From Pseudorhodoplanes sinuspersici (GTDB taxonomy: Bacteria; Pseudomonadota; Alphaproteobacteria; Rhizobiales; Xanthobacteraceae): DNA of 64,000 nucleotides. Below are positions 27,277 to 36,858 of the stretch, in pieces. A program made the position numbers and the translations under genes. The notes under the pieces were generated by a model. That model saw only the letters and a list, made by a program, of their open reading frames with translations. It was not told the origin of the DNA and did no database searches. Location of the stretch: assembly GCF_002119765.1 (NCBI RefSeq), contig NZ_CP021112.1:2722501-2786500 (forward strand), given 5' to 3'. Position 1 is the stretch's first letter, and each line of letters opens with the position of its first letter.

Positions 27277-28116
27277 ATGGCACTCATCAGCAATACCTAC
27301 GGCAAGGGCCGTGTCCGCGTGATGCGGATCAAGAAGGATGGTCCGGTTCAGGAAGTGCGGGAACTCAACGTCAAGGCCATGCTCACCGGCGGCTTTGCCG
27401 CGGCCTTCACCGATCACGACAATTCGGCGGTGATTTCGACCGATACCGTCAAGAACGTTGTCAACATTGTCGCGCGCGAAAATCTCGGGCTCGACACCGA
27501 AGCCTTCGGCAAGGTGCTGGCGGCGCGGTTTCTCGACCGCTATCCACAGGTGGAATCGGTGAGGATCGAATTGCACGAGGTGAAGTGGGTGCGGATGTCG
27601 ATCGGCGGCAAGCCGCATCCGCACAGCTTCGTGCTCGACAATAATGGCCAGCCTTTCGTTATCATCACCGCGTCGCGCGCGGCGATGGAGGTCGTGTCCG
27701 GAATCACCGGCTTCACCTTCATGAAATCGACCGAGTCGGGATGGGACCAGTATTACAAGGATGAATATACGACCATCGCCGAGACCCGCGACCGCATGTG
27801 CGCGACCGCGATGGATGCGCGATGGCGCTGGAGCCGGGAACCGGAGGATTTCGCCACCGCCAACGCGAAAATCCTCTCGACCATGCTCGAGGTGTTCGCG
27901 ACCACCTACAGCGAAAGCGTGCAGGATAGTTTGTACCGCATGGGAACGGCGGCGCTCGCCGCCGTTCCGGAAATCGAGGACATCAGCCTCGCCTGTCCGA
28001 ACAAGCATTACCTGCTGATCAATCTGCAGCCATTCGGGTTGACCAACGAGAATGCGGTCTTCCTGCCGACCGACGAACCGCACGGCCAGATCGAGTGCAC
28101 CATCGGCCGGTGGTGA
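27277..28116 (+). CDS. Urate oxidase (factor-independent urate hydroxylase, uricase)
   Basis: 279 residues, standard size for the two-domain tunnel-fold uricase. The motif STDTVKNVVNIVAR holds the Thr that, with a Lys near the N-terminus, activates the substrate; the long C-terminal block VPEIEDISLACPNKHYLLINLQPFGL then NENAVFLPTDEPHGQIECTI is diagnostic. It converts urate and oxygen to 5-hydroxyisourate and peroxide without cofactor. The next two enzymes of the route (hydroxyisourate hydrolase, OHCU decarboxylase) are not in the window. Operon with the NCS2 permease. Confidence 0.95.
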   Translation: MALISNTYGKGRVRVMRIKKDGPVQEVRELNVKAMLTGGFAAAFTDHDNSAVISTDTVKNVVNIVARENLGLDTEAFGKVLAARFLDRYPQVESVRIELHEVKWVRMSIGGKPHPHSFVLDNNGQPFVIITASRAAMEVVSGITGFTFMKSTESGWDQYYKDEYTTIAETRDRMCATAMDARWRWSREPEDFATANAKILSTMLEVFATTYSESVQDSLYRMGTAALAAVPEIEDISLACPNKHYLLINLQPFGLTNENAVFLPTDEPHGQIECTIGRW

Positions 28117-28224
28117 TATCGTGCTGCGCGCTTTGTAGCGGCTGTTGAAGGTTCTCGCGGAACTTCGTCGCCGCGCGCCCGTTACTCATCATCATTGAAT
28201 GATTGATGCGAGTGAGGTGCGTCC

Positions 28225-29232
28225 ATGGTGCAAACCAAGTCACAAGCCCGCAAGGATCAGTTTGCGCAGGCCGCGGAACAAACGGCCGCCGCCGAGCGCG
28301 AGATCCAGAAAACCATCGACCGCAAGGACAAGACACCGCCTCAAAAGAAACAGGGCGCGATGCAGGCCGGTGCGCGACTTTATCCCGAGCCGCCCTTGCC
28401 GGCGCAGCATCTCGCAAAGCCCGGCAACGAAGCCGATCTCGATCTCGCGCCGATGTATGACGCGCCGCATTACAAGGGCTCGGAGAAACTGAAAGACAAA
28501 GTCGCACTGATTACGGGCGCCGATTCCGGCATCGGCAGGGCTGTCGCCGTCCTGTATGCGCGCGAAGGTGCCGATGTTGCCGTTGCCTATCTCGACGAAC
28601 ATGAAGACGCGGAGGAAACGAAGCGCGCGGTGGAGAAGGAAGGGCGTCGCTGCATTCTCATCTCCGGCGATGTCGCCGATTCAGCTTTCTGCAGAGCGGC
28701 CGTCGCCCGCACCGTCAAGGTACTCGGCAAGCTCGATATTCTCGTCAACAATGCCGCATTTCAGGAGCATGTGCTGGATTTCGGAGATCTTACCGACGAG
28801 CATTTCGACCGCACGCTGAAGACCAATCTCTATGGCTATTTCTATATGGCCAAGGCGGCGGTGCCGCACATGCAGAACGGTTCGGCGATCGTCATGACCG
28901 GTTCGGTGACCGGCCTGCTGGGCAACGACAAGCTGCTCGATTACTCGATGACCAAGGGCGGCATCCACGCCTTTGTGCGCTCGCTGGCGACGCATCTGAT
29001 CGACAAGGGCATCCGTGTGAATGCGGTGGCGCCTGGCCCGGTCTGGACGCCGCTTAACCCGGCCGACAAGGATGCGGCCCATGTCACGCAATTCGGCAGT
29101 GACGTGCCGATGAAGCGGCCGGCCCAGCCGGAAGAAATTGCGCCGGCTTTCGTGTTTCTCGCCGCGCCGAGTTGCTCCAGTTATATCACCGGCGAGATTT
29201 TGCCGATCATCGGCGGCTATTCGGGCGGATAG
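28225..29232 (+). CDS. SDR oxidoreductase of the stress-associated YghA/GSP39 type
   Basis: 335 residues. About 90 N-terminal residues form a charged, probably disordered extension (KSQARKDQFAQAAEQTAAAEREIQ...). Then a classical Rossmann SDR: TGADSGIG for NAD(P), NNAAF, the catalytic Ser in GSVTGLLGN and YSMTK with Tyr and Lys. The conserved PMKRPAQPEEIAPAFVFLA and SYITGEILPIIGG are typical of the YghA/general stress 39 group. Substrate unknown. Its stop is one base from the stop of convergent hisG. Confidence 0.9.
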   Translation: MVQTKSQARKDQFAQAAEQTAAAEREIQKTIDRKDKTPPQKKQGAMQAGARLYPEPPLPAQHLAKPGNEADLDLAPMYDAPHYKGSEKLKDKVALITGADSGIGRAVAVLYAREGADVAVAYLDEHEDAEETKRAVEKEGRRCILISGDVADSAFCRAAVARTVKVLGKLDILVNNAAFQEHVLDFGDLTDEHFDRTLKTNLYGYFYMAKAAVPHMQNGSAIVMTGSVTGLLGNDKLLDYSMTKGGIHAFVRSLATHLIDKGIRVNAVAPGPVWTPLNPADKDAAHVTQFGSDVPMKRPAQPEEIAPAFVFLAAPSCSSYITGEILPIIGGYSGG

Positions 29233-29233
29233 C

Positions 29234-30205
29234 TTACAACCCCGCCTTCAGCTTCTCGAACAGCGGATTGTCCTGCGTGAACACGTAATCGATCTCGCTG
29301 ACCGAAATCGCCTGCGCGCCTTTATCGCGCAGGAAGTCCGCCAGTGCGAACACCTGGCTCGGCGGACAATGCAGAGTCAACATACCGGACGATGTCGGTC
29401 CGCCGAACGGTGTGACGATGCCGAAGCGCTCGCGAGCCTGTTCAAGCAAGCGTTCGTCGCAACCCTTGAAGCGCGTGCGCATCTCGCGGAAGGCGCGGGC
29501 GCGATCCTGTCCGGCAATGCGATCCAAAATCATGCGCGCGGTATCGAGCGTGCCGGTGCTCCAGTCCGCCTTGCGTGAGGCAACCAGATTGGCTTGCGAG
29601 CGCAGCATCGTGCCGTCATCGATGATCTTCAGCGCATTGGCGGCGAGCGTGTTGCCGGTGGTCGTGATATCGACGATCAGTTCGGCGGTGCCGGCGGCTG
29701 GTGCGCCTTCGGTCGCACCGAGGCTTTCGACGATGCGATAATCGGCAATGCCGTTTCTGGCAAAAAAGCCGCGCGTCAGGTTCACATACTTTGTCGCGAC
29801 ACGCATCTTGCGGTTATGGCGCAGCCGGAAAGCGGTCGCGACATCATCGAGATCGGCCATGCTGCGCACATCGATCCAGGCCTGCGGCACGGCGACGACG
29901 ACATTGGCGTAGCCAAAGCCCAGGCCGTCGAGCAGGATCACCCGCGTATCGGCATCGGGGATCATCTCGCGCACGAGATCTTCGCCGGTGACGCCCATAT
30001 GCGCGGCGCCTTGCGCAAGCTGCGAGGTGATTTCGCTGGCCGAGAGATAGGCGATCTCGACACCGTCCATGCCCTCGATGGCGCCGCGATAATCGCGCAC
30101 GCCGCGCGACTTGACGAGGCGCAGGCCCGCGCGCGCGAAAAAGCTGTCCGCATTTTCCTGCAAGCGCCCCTTGGCGGGAACAGCGATGATCAGCGGCGCG
30201 GTCAT
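29234..30205 (-). CDS. hisG: ATP phosphoribosyltransferase, catalytic subunit
   Basis: 323 residues catalysing the first step of histidine synthesis (ATP + PRPP). Family features: [30 protein letters not shown] and the PRPP-binding [16 protein letters not shown]. HisG proteins that work with HisZ are usually about 200-230 residues; this one has a C-terminal extension of about 90 residues ending [27 protein letters not shown] that resembles the regulatory domain of long-form HisG. Overlaps hisZ by 4 bases. Confidence 0.95.
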   Translation of the reverse strand: MTAPLIIAVPAKGRLQENADSFFARAGLRLVKSRGVRDYRGAIEGMDGVEIAYLSASEITSQLAQGAAHMGVTGEDLVREMIPDADTRVILLDGLGFGYANVVVAVPQAWIDVRSMADLDDVATAFRLRHNRKMRVATKYVNLTRGFFARNGIADYRIVESLGATEGAPAAGTAELIVDITTTGNTLAANALKIIDDGTMLRSQANLVASRKADWSTGTLDTARMILDRIAGQDRARAFREMRTRFKGCDERLLEQARERFGIVTPFGGPTSSGMLTLHCPPSQVFALADFLRDKGAQAISVSEIDYVFTQDNPLFEKLKAGL

Positions 30206-31353
30206 GCTGCACCTCCCGCCAATCGTTCGATCCAGACCGAGAAGCCGACGGCTGGAATAGGCGAGGGCGAACCCAGCCGCGTCATCAGGTCGTCGTAGCG
30301 TCCGCCAGCGACCAGCGGTTCAGCCGCCGTGCCGTCGGTCAGTTCGAAGACGAAGCCGGTATAGTAATCCATCCCGCGTCCGAACGCCGACGAGAAGGCG
30401 ATGCGTGTCAGATCGACGCCGCGTTTGGCGAGTTCGGCGTTGCGCGCGTCGAACAGATCGAGCGCCGGCGTCAGCACGAGCCCGCCGTCGCTGGCGATCT
30501 CGCGCATCGTCACGGACGCGTCCAGCGGGTTGCCGGAGACGGCGAGGAAACGCTCCACCAGGGTCCGCGTATAGGGCGGCAATGTCGAAAACGCACCGAG
30601 CGTCGATTGTTCGAGGAAACGATCCGCGATTTCGCCAACCGAGCGGCCGCCGACGGTGGTGATGCCGGCAATCGAGAGCAGGTCGGTCACGAGCGCATGT
30701 GCCGCCTTGGGATCGGCCCCGGCCATCGCGGCCAGCACGCCCTGATATTCCGGTTTGCCGTTGGCGGTGCCAAGCGTCAGCCGGTCGAGGTCCTGTTCCA
30801 GCGAGGCCTTGCGGTTGAAATCCTTCGCCAGCCGGCGCTTCCAGGCCGGCGTGAGGTCGAGCGCCGACACCAGCGCCGTGAACAGTCCGACATCGCCGAT
30901 GCGGATGTCCGGGGCCGTCCGGCCGAAATGCGCGGTCGCGTCCAGCCCCAGCGCCAGCGTTTCGGCGTCGGCTGCCGCCTTGTCGGTGCGGCCAAATGAC
31001 TCAATGCCCGCCTGCAGGAATTCCCCCGGCAGGCTGCCGCGATCGCGGAAGACCGGACCCAGATAACAGAAGCCCTGAGCGTGCCCTACAGTTGTGGAGG
31101 CAAGGTAATCGCGTGAAACGGGAATAGTAAAATCAGGCCGCAGGCACAATTCCTCGCCGGACTGCCCGGCCGTCAGAAACATGCGGCTGCGGATATCCTC
31201 GCCCGACAGGTCCAGAAACGGCTCGGCCGGCTGCAGAATGGCCGGATGGGCCCGCACATAACCGGAGCGTTCATAAGCAGAAATAAGGGTTTGAGCGGAA
31301 ACAAGCGTTTCCGCCCGCGGATCGGCCAGGCTTTGGGTCATCGATTTGGACAT
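30202..31353 (-). CDS. hisZ: ATP phosphoribosyltransferase regulatory subunit HisZ
   Basis: 383 residues, a class II aminoacyl-tRNA-synthetase-like fold without tRNA-binding domain. It has the HisRS-like [28 protein letters not shown] and [13 protein letters not shown] motifs. HisZ forms a hetero-octamer with HisG and mediates histidine feedback. hisZ stop overlaps the hisG start. Upstream, two opposite-strand NTF2-like genes separate it from hisS. Confidence 0.93.
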   Translation of the reverse strand: MSKSMTQSLADPRAETLVSAQTLISAYERSGYVRAHPAILQPAEPFLDLSGEDIRSRMFLTAGQSGEELCLRPDFTIPVSRDYLASTTVGHAQGFCYLGPVFRDRGSLPGEFLQAGIESFGRTDKAAADAETLALGLDATAHFGRTAPDIRIGDVGLFTALVSALDLTPAWKRRLAKDFNRKASLEQDLDRLTLGTANGKPEYQGVLAAMAGADPKAAHALVTDLLSIAGITTVGGRSVGEIADRFLEQSTLGAFSTLPPYTRTLVERFLAVSGNPLDASVTMREIASDGGLVLTPALDLFDARNAELAKRGVDLTRIAFSSAFGRGMDYYTGFVFELTDGTAAEPLVAGGRYDDLMTRLGSPSPIPAVGFSVWIERLAGGAA

Positions 31354-31535
31354 AGCGGCGGGGCTTTAGCACAGGCGATTTAAGGATTCGACGACAGCCC
31401 GGGCCATCGGGGAACGGCGGCGAGCCATGGCCACCGTTGTTAACGGGCGGCGAATTCGGCCAATCGGCAGGCTTCTACGCTATCACGAAAAATAAGGAAT
31501 TCCTTTTTAGTGTTCCGCTGTTGAGAGCAGCAGCA

Positions 31536-32000
31536 ATGGATGTTCGTATCACCCGCGCCTTGGTGGAAGCCCTTTATGAGGCTTACGCTGCGTGCGACCC
31601 GGTCCGGATCGCCGGCTATCTGGCCCATGATGTCGAATGGCAGATGGATGGCCCGGTCGCGATCTTTCCCTTCTGCGGCTACCGGCGCGGCAAGGCTGCC
31701 GTTCTCGACCTTCTGACCCGGCTGAAGCCTGCCGTATTGCCGACCAAGCGCATGGATCCGGAAGACGTGGTGATCGAGGGGGACCGTGCCGCCGTCTTTG
31801 TCAAGACGACGGCAGTGCACAAGCAAACCGGCCGCGTCGTCGTTTTTCATGGCGCCCATTTCTTCACGTTCCGCGACGGTCAGGTCGCTGCCATGCATTG
31901 CGTCGCCGATACCTATGACGCTGCCGAGCAAGTGGTGGGGCACCGGATCGATGTTTATCACGAGCCGGTCAGCAGCTCCGAGGATGTCATTGCAATATGA
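31536..32000 (+). CDS. NTF2-fold (SnoaL-like) protein, first of a tandem pair
   Basis: 154 residues from ATG 31536; the frame is open further upstream but begins to look non-coding. The helix EALYEAYAACDPVRIAGYLAHDVEW followed by a curved sheet and HFFTFRDGQVAAMHCVADTYDAAEQVVGH is the SnoaL/NTF2 cone fold. It shares a C-terminal pattern (D-x-AEQVVGH-x-IDV) with the next gene, overlapping it by 4 bases (ATGA). No catalytic role can be told; the family includes isomerases, dehydratases and ligand binders. Confidence 0.8.
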   Translation: MDVRITRALVEALYEAYAACDPVRIAGYLAHDVEWQMDGPVAIFPFCGYRRGKAAVLDLLTRLKPAVLPTKRMDPEDVVIEGDRAAVFVKTTAVHKQTGRVVVFHGAHFFTFRDGQVAAMHCVADTYDAAEQVVGHRIDVYHEPVSSSEDVIAI

Positions 32001-32512
32001 ATGCCGTGGTCAATGTCAGCGGACCGGGCGTAGCCGGTCCTGCGTCCCATCTGTGCGATTGCGTCGCTGCTTTCTATGCGGCCTATCGGGCGCGCGACCT
32101 TGAATTGCTGAATGCCATTCTCGACGATCGGATCGAATGGTTTCTGGCCGGCCCGGTCGACCAGTTCGATTTCTATGGTGCACGCCATGGCAAGGAGGCG
32201 GTGATCGAAGTGATCACGCGCGTCATGCCGTGTTACTTCCATGTCACTGATTTCGAATTCGACCAGACCTTGACCGACGGCGAGCGCGTCGCAACGCGCG
32301 GGTGGATCCGCGCACGTCAGCGCGATACCGGCCGTTTGATCCGGTACGGCTTTGCGCATTTCATGCGCTTCGAACGCGGCAAGCTGGTTTCGCTGCGCGG
32401 CGTCGCCAATACATTCGATGTTGCCGAACAGGTGGTCGGGCATCCGATCGACGTCAATCGGGTGATGGAATGCGTTTCGCTGGCGTCTGAGGATGATGTC
32501 TCGGCGGTGTGA
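31997..32512 (+). CDS. NTF2-fold (SnoaL-like) protein, second of a tandem pair
   Basis: 171 residues, start ATG overlaps the stop of the first paralogue. It repeats the same layout: CVAAFYAAYRARDLELLNAILDDRIEWFLAGPVDQFDFYGARHGKEAV, then FAHFMRFERGKLVSLRGVANTFDVAEQVVGHPIDV. The two probably arose by duplication and may form a heterodimer, as NTF2 folds often dimerise. Translational coupling supports joint use. Confidence 0.8.
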   Translation: MNAVVNVSGPGVAGPASHLCDCVAAFYAAYRARDLELLNAILDDRIEWFLAGPVDQFDFYGARHGKEAVIEVITRVMPCYFHVTDFEFDQTLTDGERVATRGWIRARQRDTGRLIRYGFAHFMRFERGKLVSLRGVANTFDVAEQVVGHPIDVNRVMECVSLASEDDVSAV

Positions 32513-32521
32513 GGGATAACG

Positions 32522-32593
32522 GTCGTCCCCCGCGCAGGCGGGGATCTATACGCCGTGACGTTTCAATAGGATCCCCGCCTTCGCGGGGACGAC
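32522..32593. repeat. Inverted repeat of the GTCCCCGC/GCGGGGAC family
   Basis: Arms 32522-32546 and 32569-32593 are near-perfect complements built on GTCGTCCCC...GGGGAC units. It fills the gap between the convergent NTF2 and hisS genes and may act as a terminator. Same family as 43076, 50517 and 52899. Confidence 0.75.
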
Positions 32594-32594
32594 A

Positions 32595-34103
32595 TCACGC
32601 CATCATCGTCTTGACGCCGTGCCGCGCCAAAATCTCCTGCACGGTCTTGACCATCTGGTCGCGCCGCACCTTGCGCTGCGCATCGGCCTGCTTCTGCAGA
32701 TATTCGTCGCGGCCTTTTTCCAGCTTCGACAGCTCGGCACCCAGAATGAGGTCCTTCACCACCACCTGTTCGCCCGCCGCATCGTTCTTCTCGTCGCTGC
32801 CCTGGATCACCACACAGGGCGCGTTGCGCTTGTCGGCATATTTCATTTGCGGTCCGAATTTCCCTGACCCGAGATACAGCTCGGCACGGATTCCTGCCTG
32901 ACGCAGCTCCGCGACCATCTGCTGATAATCTGCGATTCGATCAGAATCGAAAACCGTGACGACAACGGGACCGAAATTTGGTTGTGTATCGGCCTTGTTC
33001 ACAAGCGCGAGAGCAGCGGCGAGGCGCGACACGCCGATGGAAAAGCCGGTCGCGGGTACAGGTTCACCGCGAAACCGCGAGACGAGACCATCGTACCGTC
33101 CGCCGCCGCCGACCGAGCCGAACCGGACCGGGCGGTTCTTCTCGTCCCTGGTTTCGATCAGCAACTCAACCTCGTAGACCGGGCCGGTATAATATTCGAG
33201 ACCGCGCACGACAGATGAATCCACAATCACGCGATCATCGTAGCCTGCGGTTGCAACGAGTGCAGCGATCTGTCGCAATTCATCGATACCCTCAAGGCCT
33301 TGTTTCGACGTCGCAACGACATTGGCAAGATTGGCAACGGTGGCGTGCGACGTTTCACCCTTCGCCGCGGTGAAGGCGAGCACGGTGTCGATCGCCTCAT
33401 GTGTCAGCCCGGCGCCCTTGGTGAAGTCGCCGCTTTCATCCTTACGGCCCTCACCGAGCAGCAGTTTCACGCCATCGGGTCCAAGACGATCCAGCTTGTC
33501 GATCGCGCGCAGCACCGTGAGCCGCTTGCCGGCATGTTCGGCGCCGCCAAGGCCGATGGATTCCAAGACGCCATCCAGCACTTTGCGATTGTTGACCTTC
33601 ACGATGTAGCTGCCGCGCGGAATGCCGAGCGCTTCCATCGTGTCGGCGGCCATCATGCAGATCTCGGCATCGGCTGCCATCGAAGCGGAGCCGACGGTGT
33701 CGGCATCGAATTGCATGAACTGGCGGAAGCGGCCCGGTCCCGGCTTTTCGTTCCGGAACACATAACCCTCGCGATAACTGCGGTAGGGCTTGGGCAGGGC
33801 GTCAAAATTCTCGGCGACGTAGCGCGCGAGCGGCGCGGTCAGGTCGTAGCGCAGGCTCATCCACTGTTCGTCGTCGTCCTGGAACGAGAACACGCCTTCG
33901 TTCGGGCGGTCCTGATCGGGCAGGAACTTGCCGAGCGCGTCGGTATATTCGATCGCCGGGGTCTCCACCGGGTCGAAGCCATAATGCTCGTAGACCTTGC
34001 GGATTTTTTCCAGCATCGCCCGCGTGGCGGCGATATCGGCCGGGGTCCGGTCCACAAGTCCGCGCGGCAGCCGCGCCTTCAGTTTGTTGCTTTTGTCGCT
34101 CAT
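32595..34103 (-). CDS. hisS: Histidyl-tRNA synthetase
   Basis: 502 residues, class II synthetase. Visible are the motif-2 region ([18 protein letters not shown] then [30 protein letters not shown]), the HisA-specific [13 protein letters not shown], and motif 3 in [18 protein letters not shown]...[11 protein letters not shown]-terminal anticodon-binding domain covers about residues 405-500. It charges tRNA-His. Unlike the compact hisS-hisZ-hisG arrangement I expect in this group, here two genes on the other strand intervene. Confidence 0.97.
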   Translation of the reverse strand: MSDKSNKLKARLPRGLVDRTPADIAATRAMLEKIRKVYEHYGFDPVETPAIEYTDALGKFLPDQDRPNEGVFSFQDDDEQWMSLRYDLTAPLARYVAENFDALPKPYRSYREGYVFRNEKPGPGRFRQFMQFDADTVGSASMAADAEICMMAADTMEALGIPRGSYIVKVNNRKVLDGVLESIGLGGAEHAGKRLTVLRAIDKLDRLGPDGVKLLLGEGRKDESGDFTKGAGLTHEAIDTVLAFTAAKGETSHATVANLANVVATSKQGLEGIDELRQIAALVATAGYDDRVIVDSSVVRGLEYYTGPVYEVELLIETRDEKNRPVRFGSVGGGGRYDGLVSRFRGEPVPATGFSIGVSRLAAALALVNKADTQPNFGPVVVTVFDSDRIADYQQMVAELRQAGIRAELYLGSGKFGPQMKYADKRNAPCVVIQGSDEKNDAAGEQVVVKDLILGAELSKLEKGRDEYLQKQADAQRKVRRDQMVKTVQEILARHGVKTMMA

Positions 34104-34169
34104 GGATATAAGTCAGTATTGATTTAAGCGGCGTGGTACCAGCGCCGTGTCGCTTTGTCACCCAATCCG

Positions 34170-34264
34170 CCCTCATCCTGAGGAGGCGCGAAGCGCCGTC
34201 TCGAAGGACGAGGGCGGCCCCATGGTTCGAGACGCATCGCTACGCGCTGCTCCTCACCATGAGG
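34170..34264. repeat. Imperfect inverted repeat of the CCTCATCCTGAGG family
   Basis: CCTCATCCTGAGGAGGCGCGAAGCGCCGTCTCGAA at the left and GGTTCGAGACGC...CTCACCATGAGG at the right are mutually inverted. This is a very common intergenic element in Bradyrhizobium-like chromosomes. It lies between hisS and the aminotransferase start and argues against reading the aminotransferase upstream of 34280. Confidence 0.8.
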
Positions 34265-34279
34265 CCGAGAAAGGCCGCC

Positions 34280-35629
34280 ATGAGCACCCAAGCCGTTCGC
34301 AAGCCCCAAGCCAGCACCATCCCCAACGACCTTGAAGCCTTCTGGATGCCGTTCACGGCCAACCGCGCCTTCAAGGCGCGGCCGCGCATGGTCTCGCGCG
34401 CCAAGGACATGCATTATTACGCTCCGGACGGACGGGCGATCATCGATGGCGCCGCCGGCCTGTGGTGCACCAATGCCGGTCACAGCCGCGAGCCGATCGT
34501 CAAGGCGATCCAGGCGCAGGCGGCGGAAATGGATTTCGCGCCGCCGTTCCAGTACGCTAACCCCAAGTCTTTCGAACTGGCCAGCCGCATCGCCGCCCTG
34601 GCGCCGGGCGATCTCGACCACGTGTTTTTCTGCAATTCCGGATCGGAAGCGGTCGATACCGCGATGAAGATCGCGCTCGCCTACTGGAATGTGAGCGGGC
34701 AGGCGCAGCGGGCGCGCTTCATCGGCCGCGAGCGCGGCTATCACGGCGTCGGCTTCGGCGGCATGTCCATCGGCGGCCTCGGCAACAACCGCAAGGCTTT
34801 CGGCACCATGCTGGCGGGCGTCGATCATCTGCCGCACACTTATAATCGCGAGCATCAGGCCTTCTCGCGCGGCGAGCCGGACTGGGGCGAGCATCTCGCC
34901 GACAACCTTGAGCATCTGGTCGCTCTGCATGGCGACAACACCATCGCCGCGGTGTTCGTCGAGCCGATGGCCGGATCGACCGCCGTGCTGCCGCCGCCGA
35001 AAGGCTATCTGCAGCGGCTGCGCGCCATCTGCGACAGGTACAAGATCCTGCTGGTATTCGATGAAGTGATCACCGGCTTTGGCCGTCTCGGCCACGCCTT
35101 CGCCGCCGAACGCTATGGCGTGATCCCCGACATGATCACCTTCGCCAAAGGCGTGACGTCGGGCGCGGTGCCGATGGGCGGCGTGCTGGTGCGCCATGAC
35201 ATCCACCAGGCCTTCATGAACGGCCCCGAACACGCGATCGAGTTCTTCCACGGCTATACCTATTCGGCGCATCCGCTCGCGGTCGCGGCCGGTCTCGCGG
35301 CGCTCGATCTCTATCGCGACGAAGGTCTGTTCGAACGCGCCAGGACACTCGAGCCGCTCTGGTACGACGCCTGTATGTCGCTGAAGAGCCTGCCGCATGT
35401 GCTCGACATCCGCTGCGTTGGCCTCACCGTCGGCATCGATCTGTCGTCGAAGCCCGGCGCCGTCGGCATGCGCGGCTTCGAGGCGATGGAGCGCGGCTTC
35501 CATGACGAAGGCCTCATGCTGCGTGCGGTCGGTGACTCGCTCGCCATGTCGCCGCCGCTGATCGTCAGCGAAGCGCAGATCGGCGAGATTTTCGAGAAGA
35601 CTGCGAGGGTGATCAAGGCCGTGGCTTAG
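34280..35629 (+). CDS. Class III omega-aminotransferase, beta-alanine:pyruvate type
   Basis: 449 residues from ATG 34280 (AAAGG upstream); the open frame to the left crosses a repeat. PLP enzyme: NSGSEAVDTAMKIALAYW binds cofactor phosphate, VFDEVITGFGRLG has the pyridine-N Asp, and Lys290 in TFAKGVTSGAVPMGGV forms the Schiff base. The N-terminal FWMPFTANRAFKARPRM is characteristic of omega-amino-acid:pyruvate transaminases. It moves an amino group from beta-alanine or related omega-amines to pyruvate. Monocistronic; no obvious pathway partners nearby. Confidence 0.9.
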   Translation: MSTQAVRKPQASTIPNDLEAFWMPFTANRAFKARPRMVSRAKDMHYYAPDGRAIIDGAAGLWCTNAGHSREPIVKAIQAQAAEMDFAPPFQYANPKSFELASRIAALAPGDLDHVFFCNSGSEAVDTAMKIALAYWNVSGQAQRARFIGRERGYHGVGFGGMSIGGLGNNRKAFGTMLAGVDHLPHTYNREHQAFSRGEPDWGEHLADNLEHLVALHGDNTIAAVFVEPMAGSTAVLPPPKGYLQRLRAICDRYKILLVFDEVITGFGRLGHAFAAERYGVIPDMITFAKGVTSGAVPMGGVLVRHDIHQAFMNGPEHAIEFFHGYTYSAHPLAVAAGLAALDLYRDEGLFERARTLEPLWYDACMSLKSLPHVLDIRCVGLTVGIDLSSKPGAVGMRGFEAMERGFHDEGLMLRAVGDSLAMSPPLIVSEAQIGEIFEKTARVIKAVA

Positions 35630-35637
35630 CGCCTTCT

Positions 35638-35750
35638 TATCCCTCCCCCGCTTGCGGGGGAGGGTGGCAAGCCGCAGAGCGGCGAGCCGGGTGGGGGATG
35701 ACCCCACCCCGTCTGCTTCGCTTCACTCCCCTTTCAGGGGAGGGATAAGC
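35638..35750. repeat. Inverted CCCTCCCC/GGGGAGGG intergenic element
   Basis: Left half TATCCCTCCCCCGCTTGCGGGGGAGGG and right half CTCCCCTTTCAGGGGAGGGATA each fold on themselves and with each other. It fills the gap between the convergent aminotransferase and GT2 genes and probably works as a bidirectional terminator. Smaller relatives are at 9854 and 53439. Confidence 0.75.
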
Positions 35751-35755
35751 AGGGC

Positions 35756-36736
35756 TCACTCCGCGCTCTGCACGAGCTTCGCGGAAGCCTCGCCCGATAC
35801 GAGATCGGTCTCGGTCTCGGCAATGACATAAGTCGGCCGGCCGCGGGCCTCGCGCAGCGTGCGGCCGACATATTCGCCGATGATGCCAAGCACCAGCAAT
35901 TGCGCGGCGCCGAGGATGGCCACCGTCGCCATCAGTGAAGTCCAGCCGGTGACGGTGCTCTCGATAAAGAAAAAGCTGACGACAGAATAGACGACCAGCA
36001 GGAAACCGATCGCCGCCGCGGCGAGCGCGAGCCAGATCGCCAGCCGCAACGGTTGTACGCTGTGCGCCGCGATGCCGGTGACGGCGAGATCGATCATTCG
36101 CTTCAGCGTGTATTTGCTTTTGCCATAGGTCCGCGAACCGCGCGAAAAGGTGACGGTCCGCGTCGGATAGCCGAACCAGCGCACGGTGCCGCGCAGGAAT
36201 ACATCCTGATCGGCGAAATTGTTGATGGTGTTCACCACATTACGGTCGAGCAGCATGAAGTCGGCGCTGCCGGGCTCGATCCGCACATCGCCGATCGCAT
36301 CGAGGAATTTGTAATAGAGCTTCGAGGTGAAGCTCTTCATCGGCGGCAGCGATGCGTCGCCGTCTTCGCGTTTGGTTGCGACGACTTTCGCCCCGTCATG
36401 CCAGGCCGCGATCAATTGCGGAATGAGTTCGGGCGGATGCTCGAAGTCGGCATCCATCACGATCACGGCGCGGCCGCGCGCATGACGAAGGCCGGCGCGC
36501 AACGCTTCCTGATGGCCGAAATTGCGCGTGAACGACAGATAGCGCACGGAGGAACTGCCGGCTGCCGCATCACGGATCGCTGAAAGCGTGTCGTCGTCCG
36601 AACCATCATCGACGAAGACGATCTCATAACGCCCCTGGTCCTTCAGGATGCGTTCAAGCGTCGCGGTCATGCGCGTGATATTGCCGGCTTCGTTATGAGC
36701 CGGCAGCACCACGGAGATATCAGGTTCGTTCATCAC
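35756..36736 (-). CDS. Polyprenyl-phosphate glycosyltransferase, GT2 (second copy)
   Basis: 326 residues: ISVVLPAHNEAGNI, FVDDGSDDDT, VIVMDADFEHPPELIPQLI, then two C-terminal membrane helices and the tail GEYVGRTLREARGRPTYVI. The layout is that of the copy at 22967, but the two differ widely. It is divergent from a GT39 gene 122 bases away. It probably makes the polyprenyl-phosphate-sugar donor used by the GT39 enzyme. Confidence 0.9.
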   Translation of the reverse strand: MMNEPDISVVLPAHNEAGNITRMTATLERILKDQGRYEIVFVDDGSDDDTLSAIRDAAAGSSSVRYLSFTRNFGHQEALRAGLRHARGRAVIVMDADFEHPPELIPQLIAAWHDGAKVVATKREDGDASLPPMKSFTSKLYYKFLDAIGDVRIEPGSADFMLLDRNVVNTINNFADQDVFLRGTVRWFGYPTRTVTFSRGSRTYGKSKYTLKRMIDLAVTGIAAHSVQPLRLAIWLALAAAAIGFLLVVYSVVSFFFIESTVTGWTSLMATVAILGAAQLLVLGIIGEYVGRTLREARGRPTYVIAETETDLVSGEASAKLVQSAE

Positions 36737-36858
36737 TCAAAATCCGGTGCGGCCCAGCGTCCCCTCGGTTGACGGGTCAGGTTTTGCCGGGCACTCATGC
36801 GCCCGGCCAGCCCTTCCGGGCGTCGAGGCCGGGTGGCTTGGCATACTACGACAGCGGC

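Noticed and set aside
34133..34279. N-terminal extension of the aminotransferase
   Set aside because: The 49 extra codons cross a dispersed inverted repeat; ATG 34280 has its own ribosome site and fits the family start.
34124..35707. A 527-codon frame antisense to the omega-aminotransferase
   Set aside because: The + strand protein has all PLP motifs and the antisense product is His/Arg/Gly-rich with no family features.
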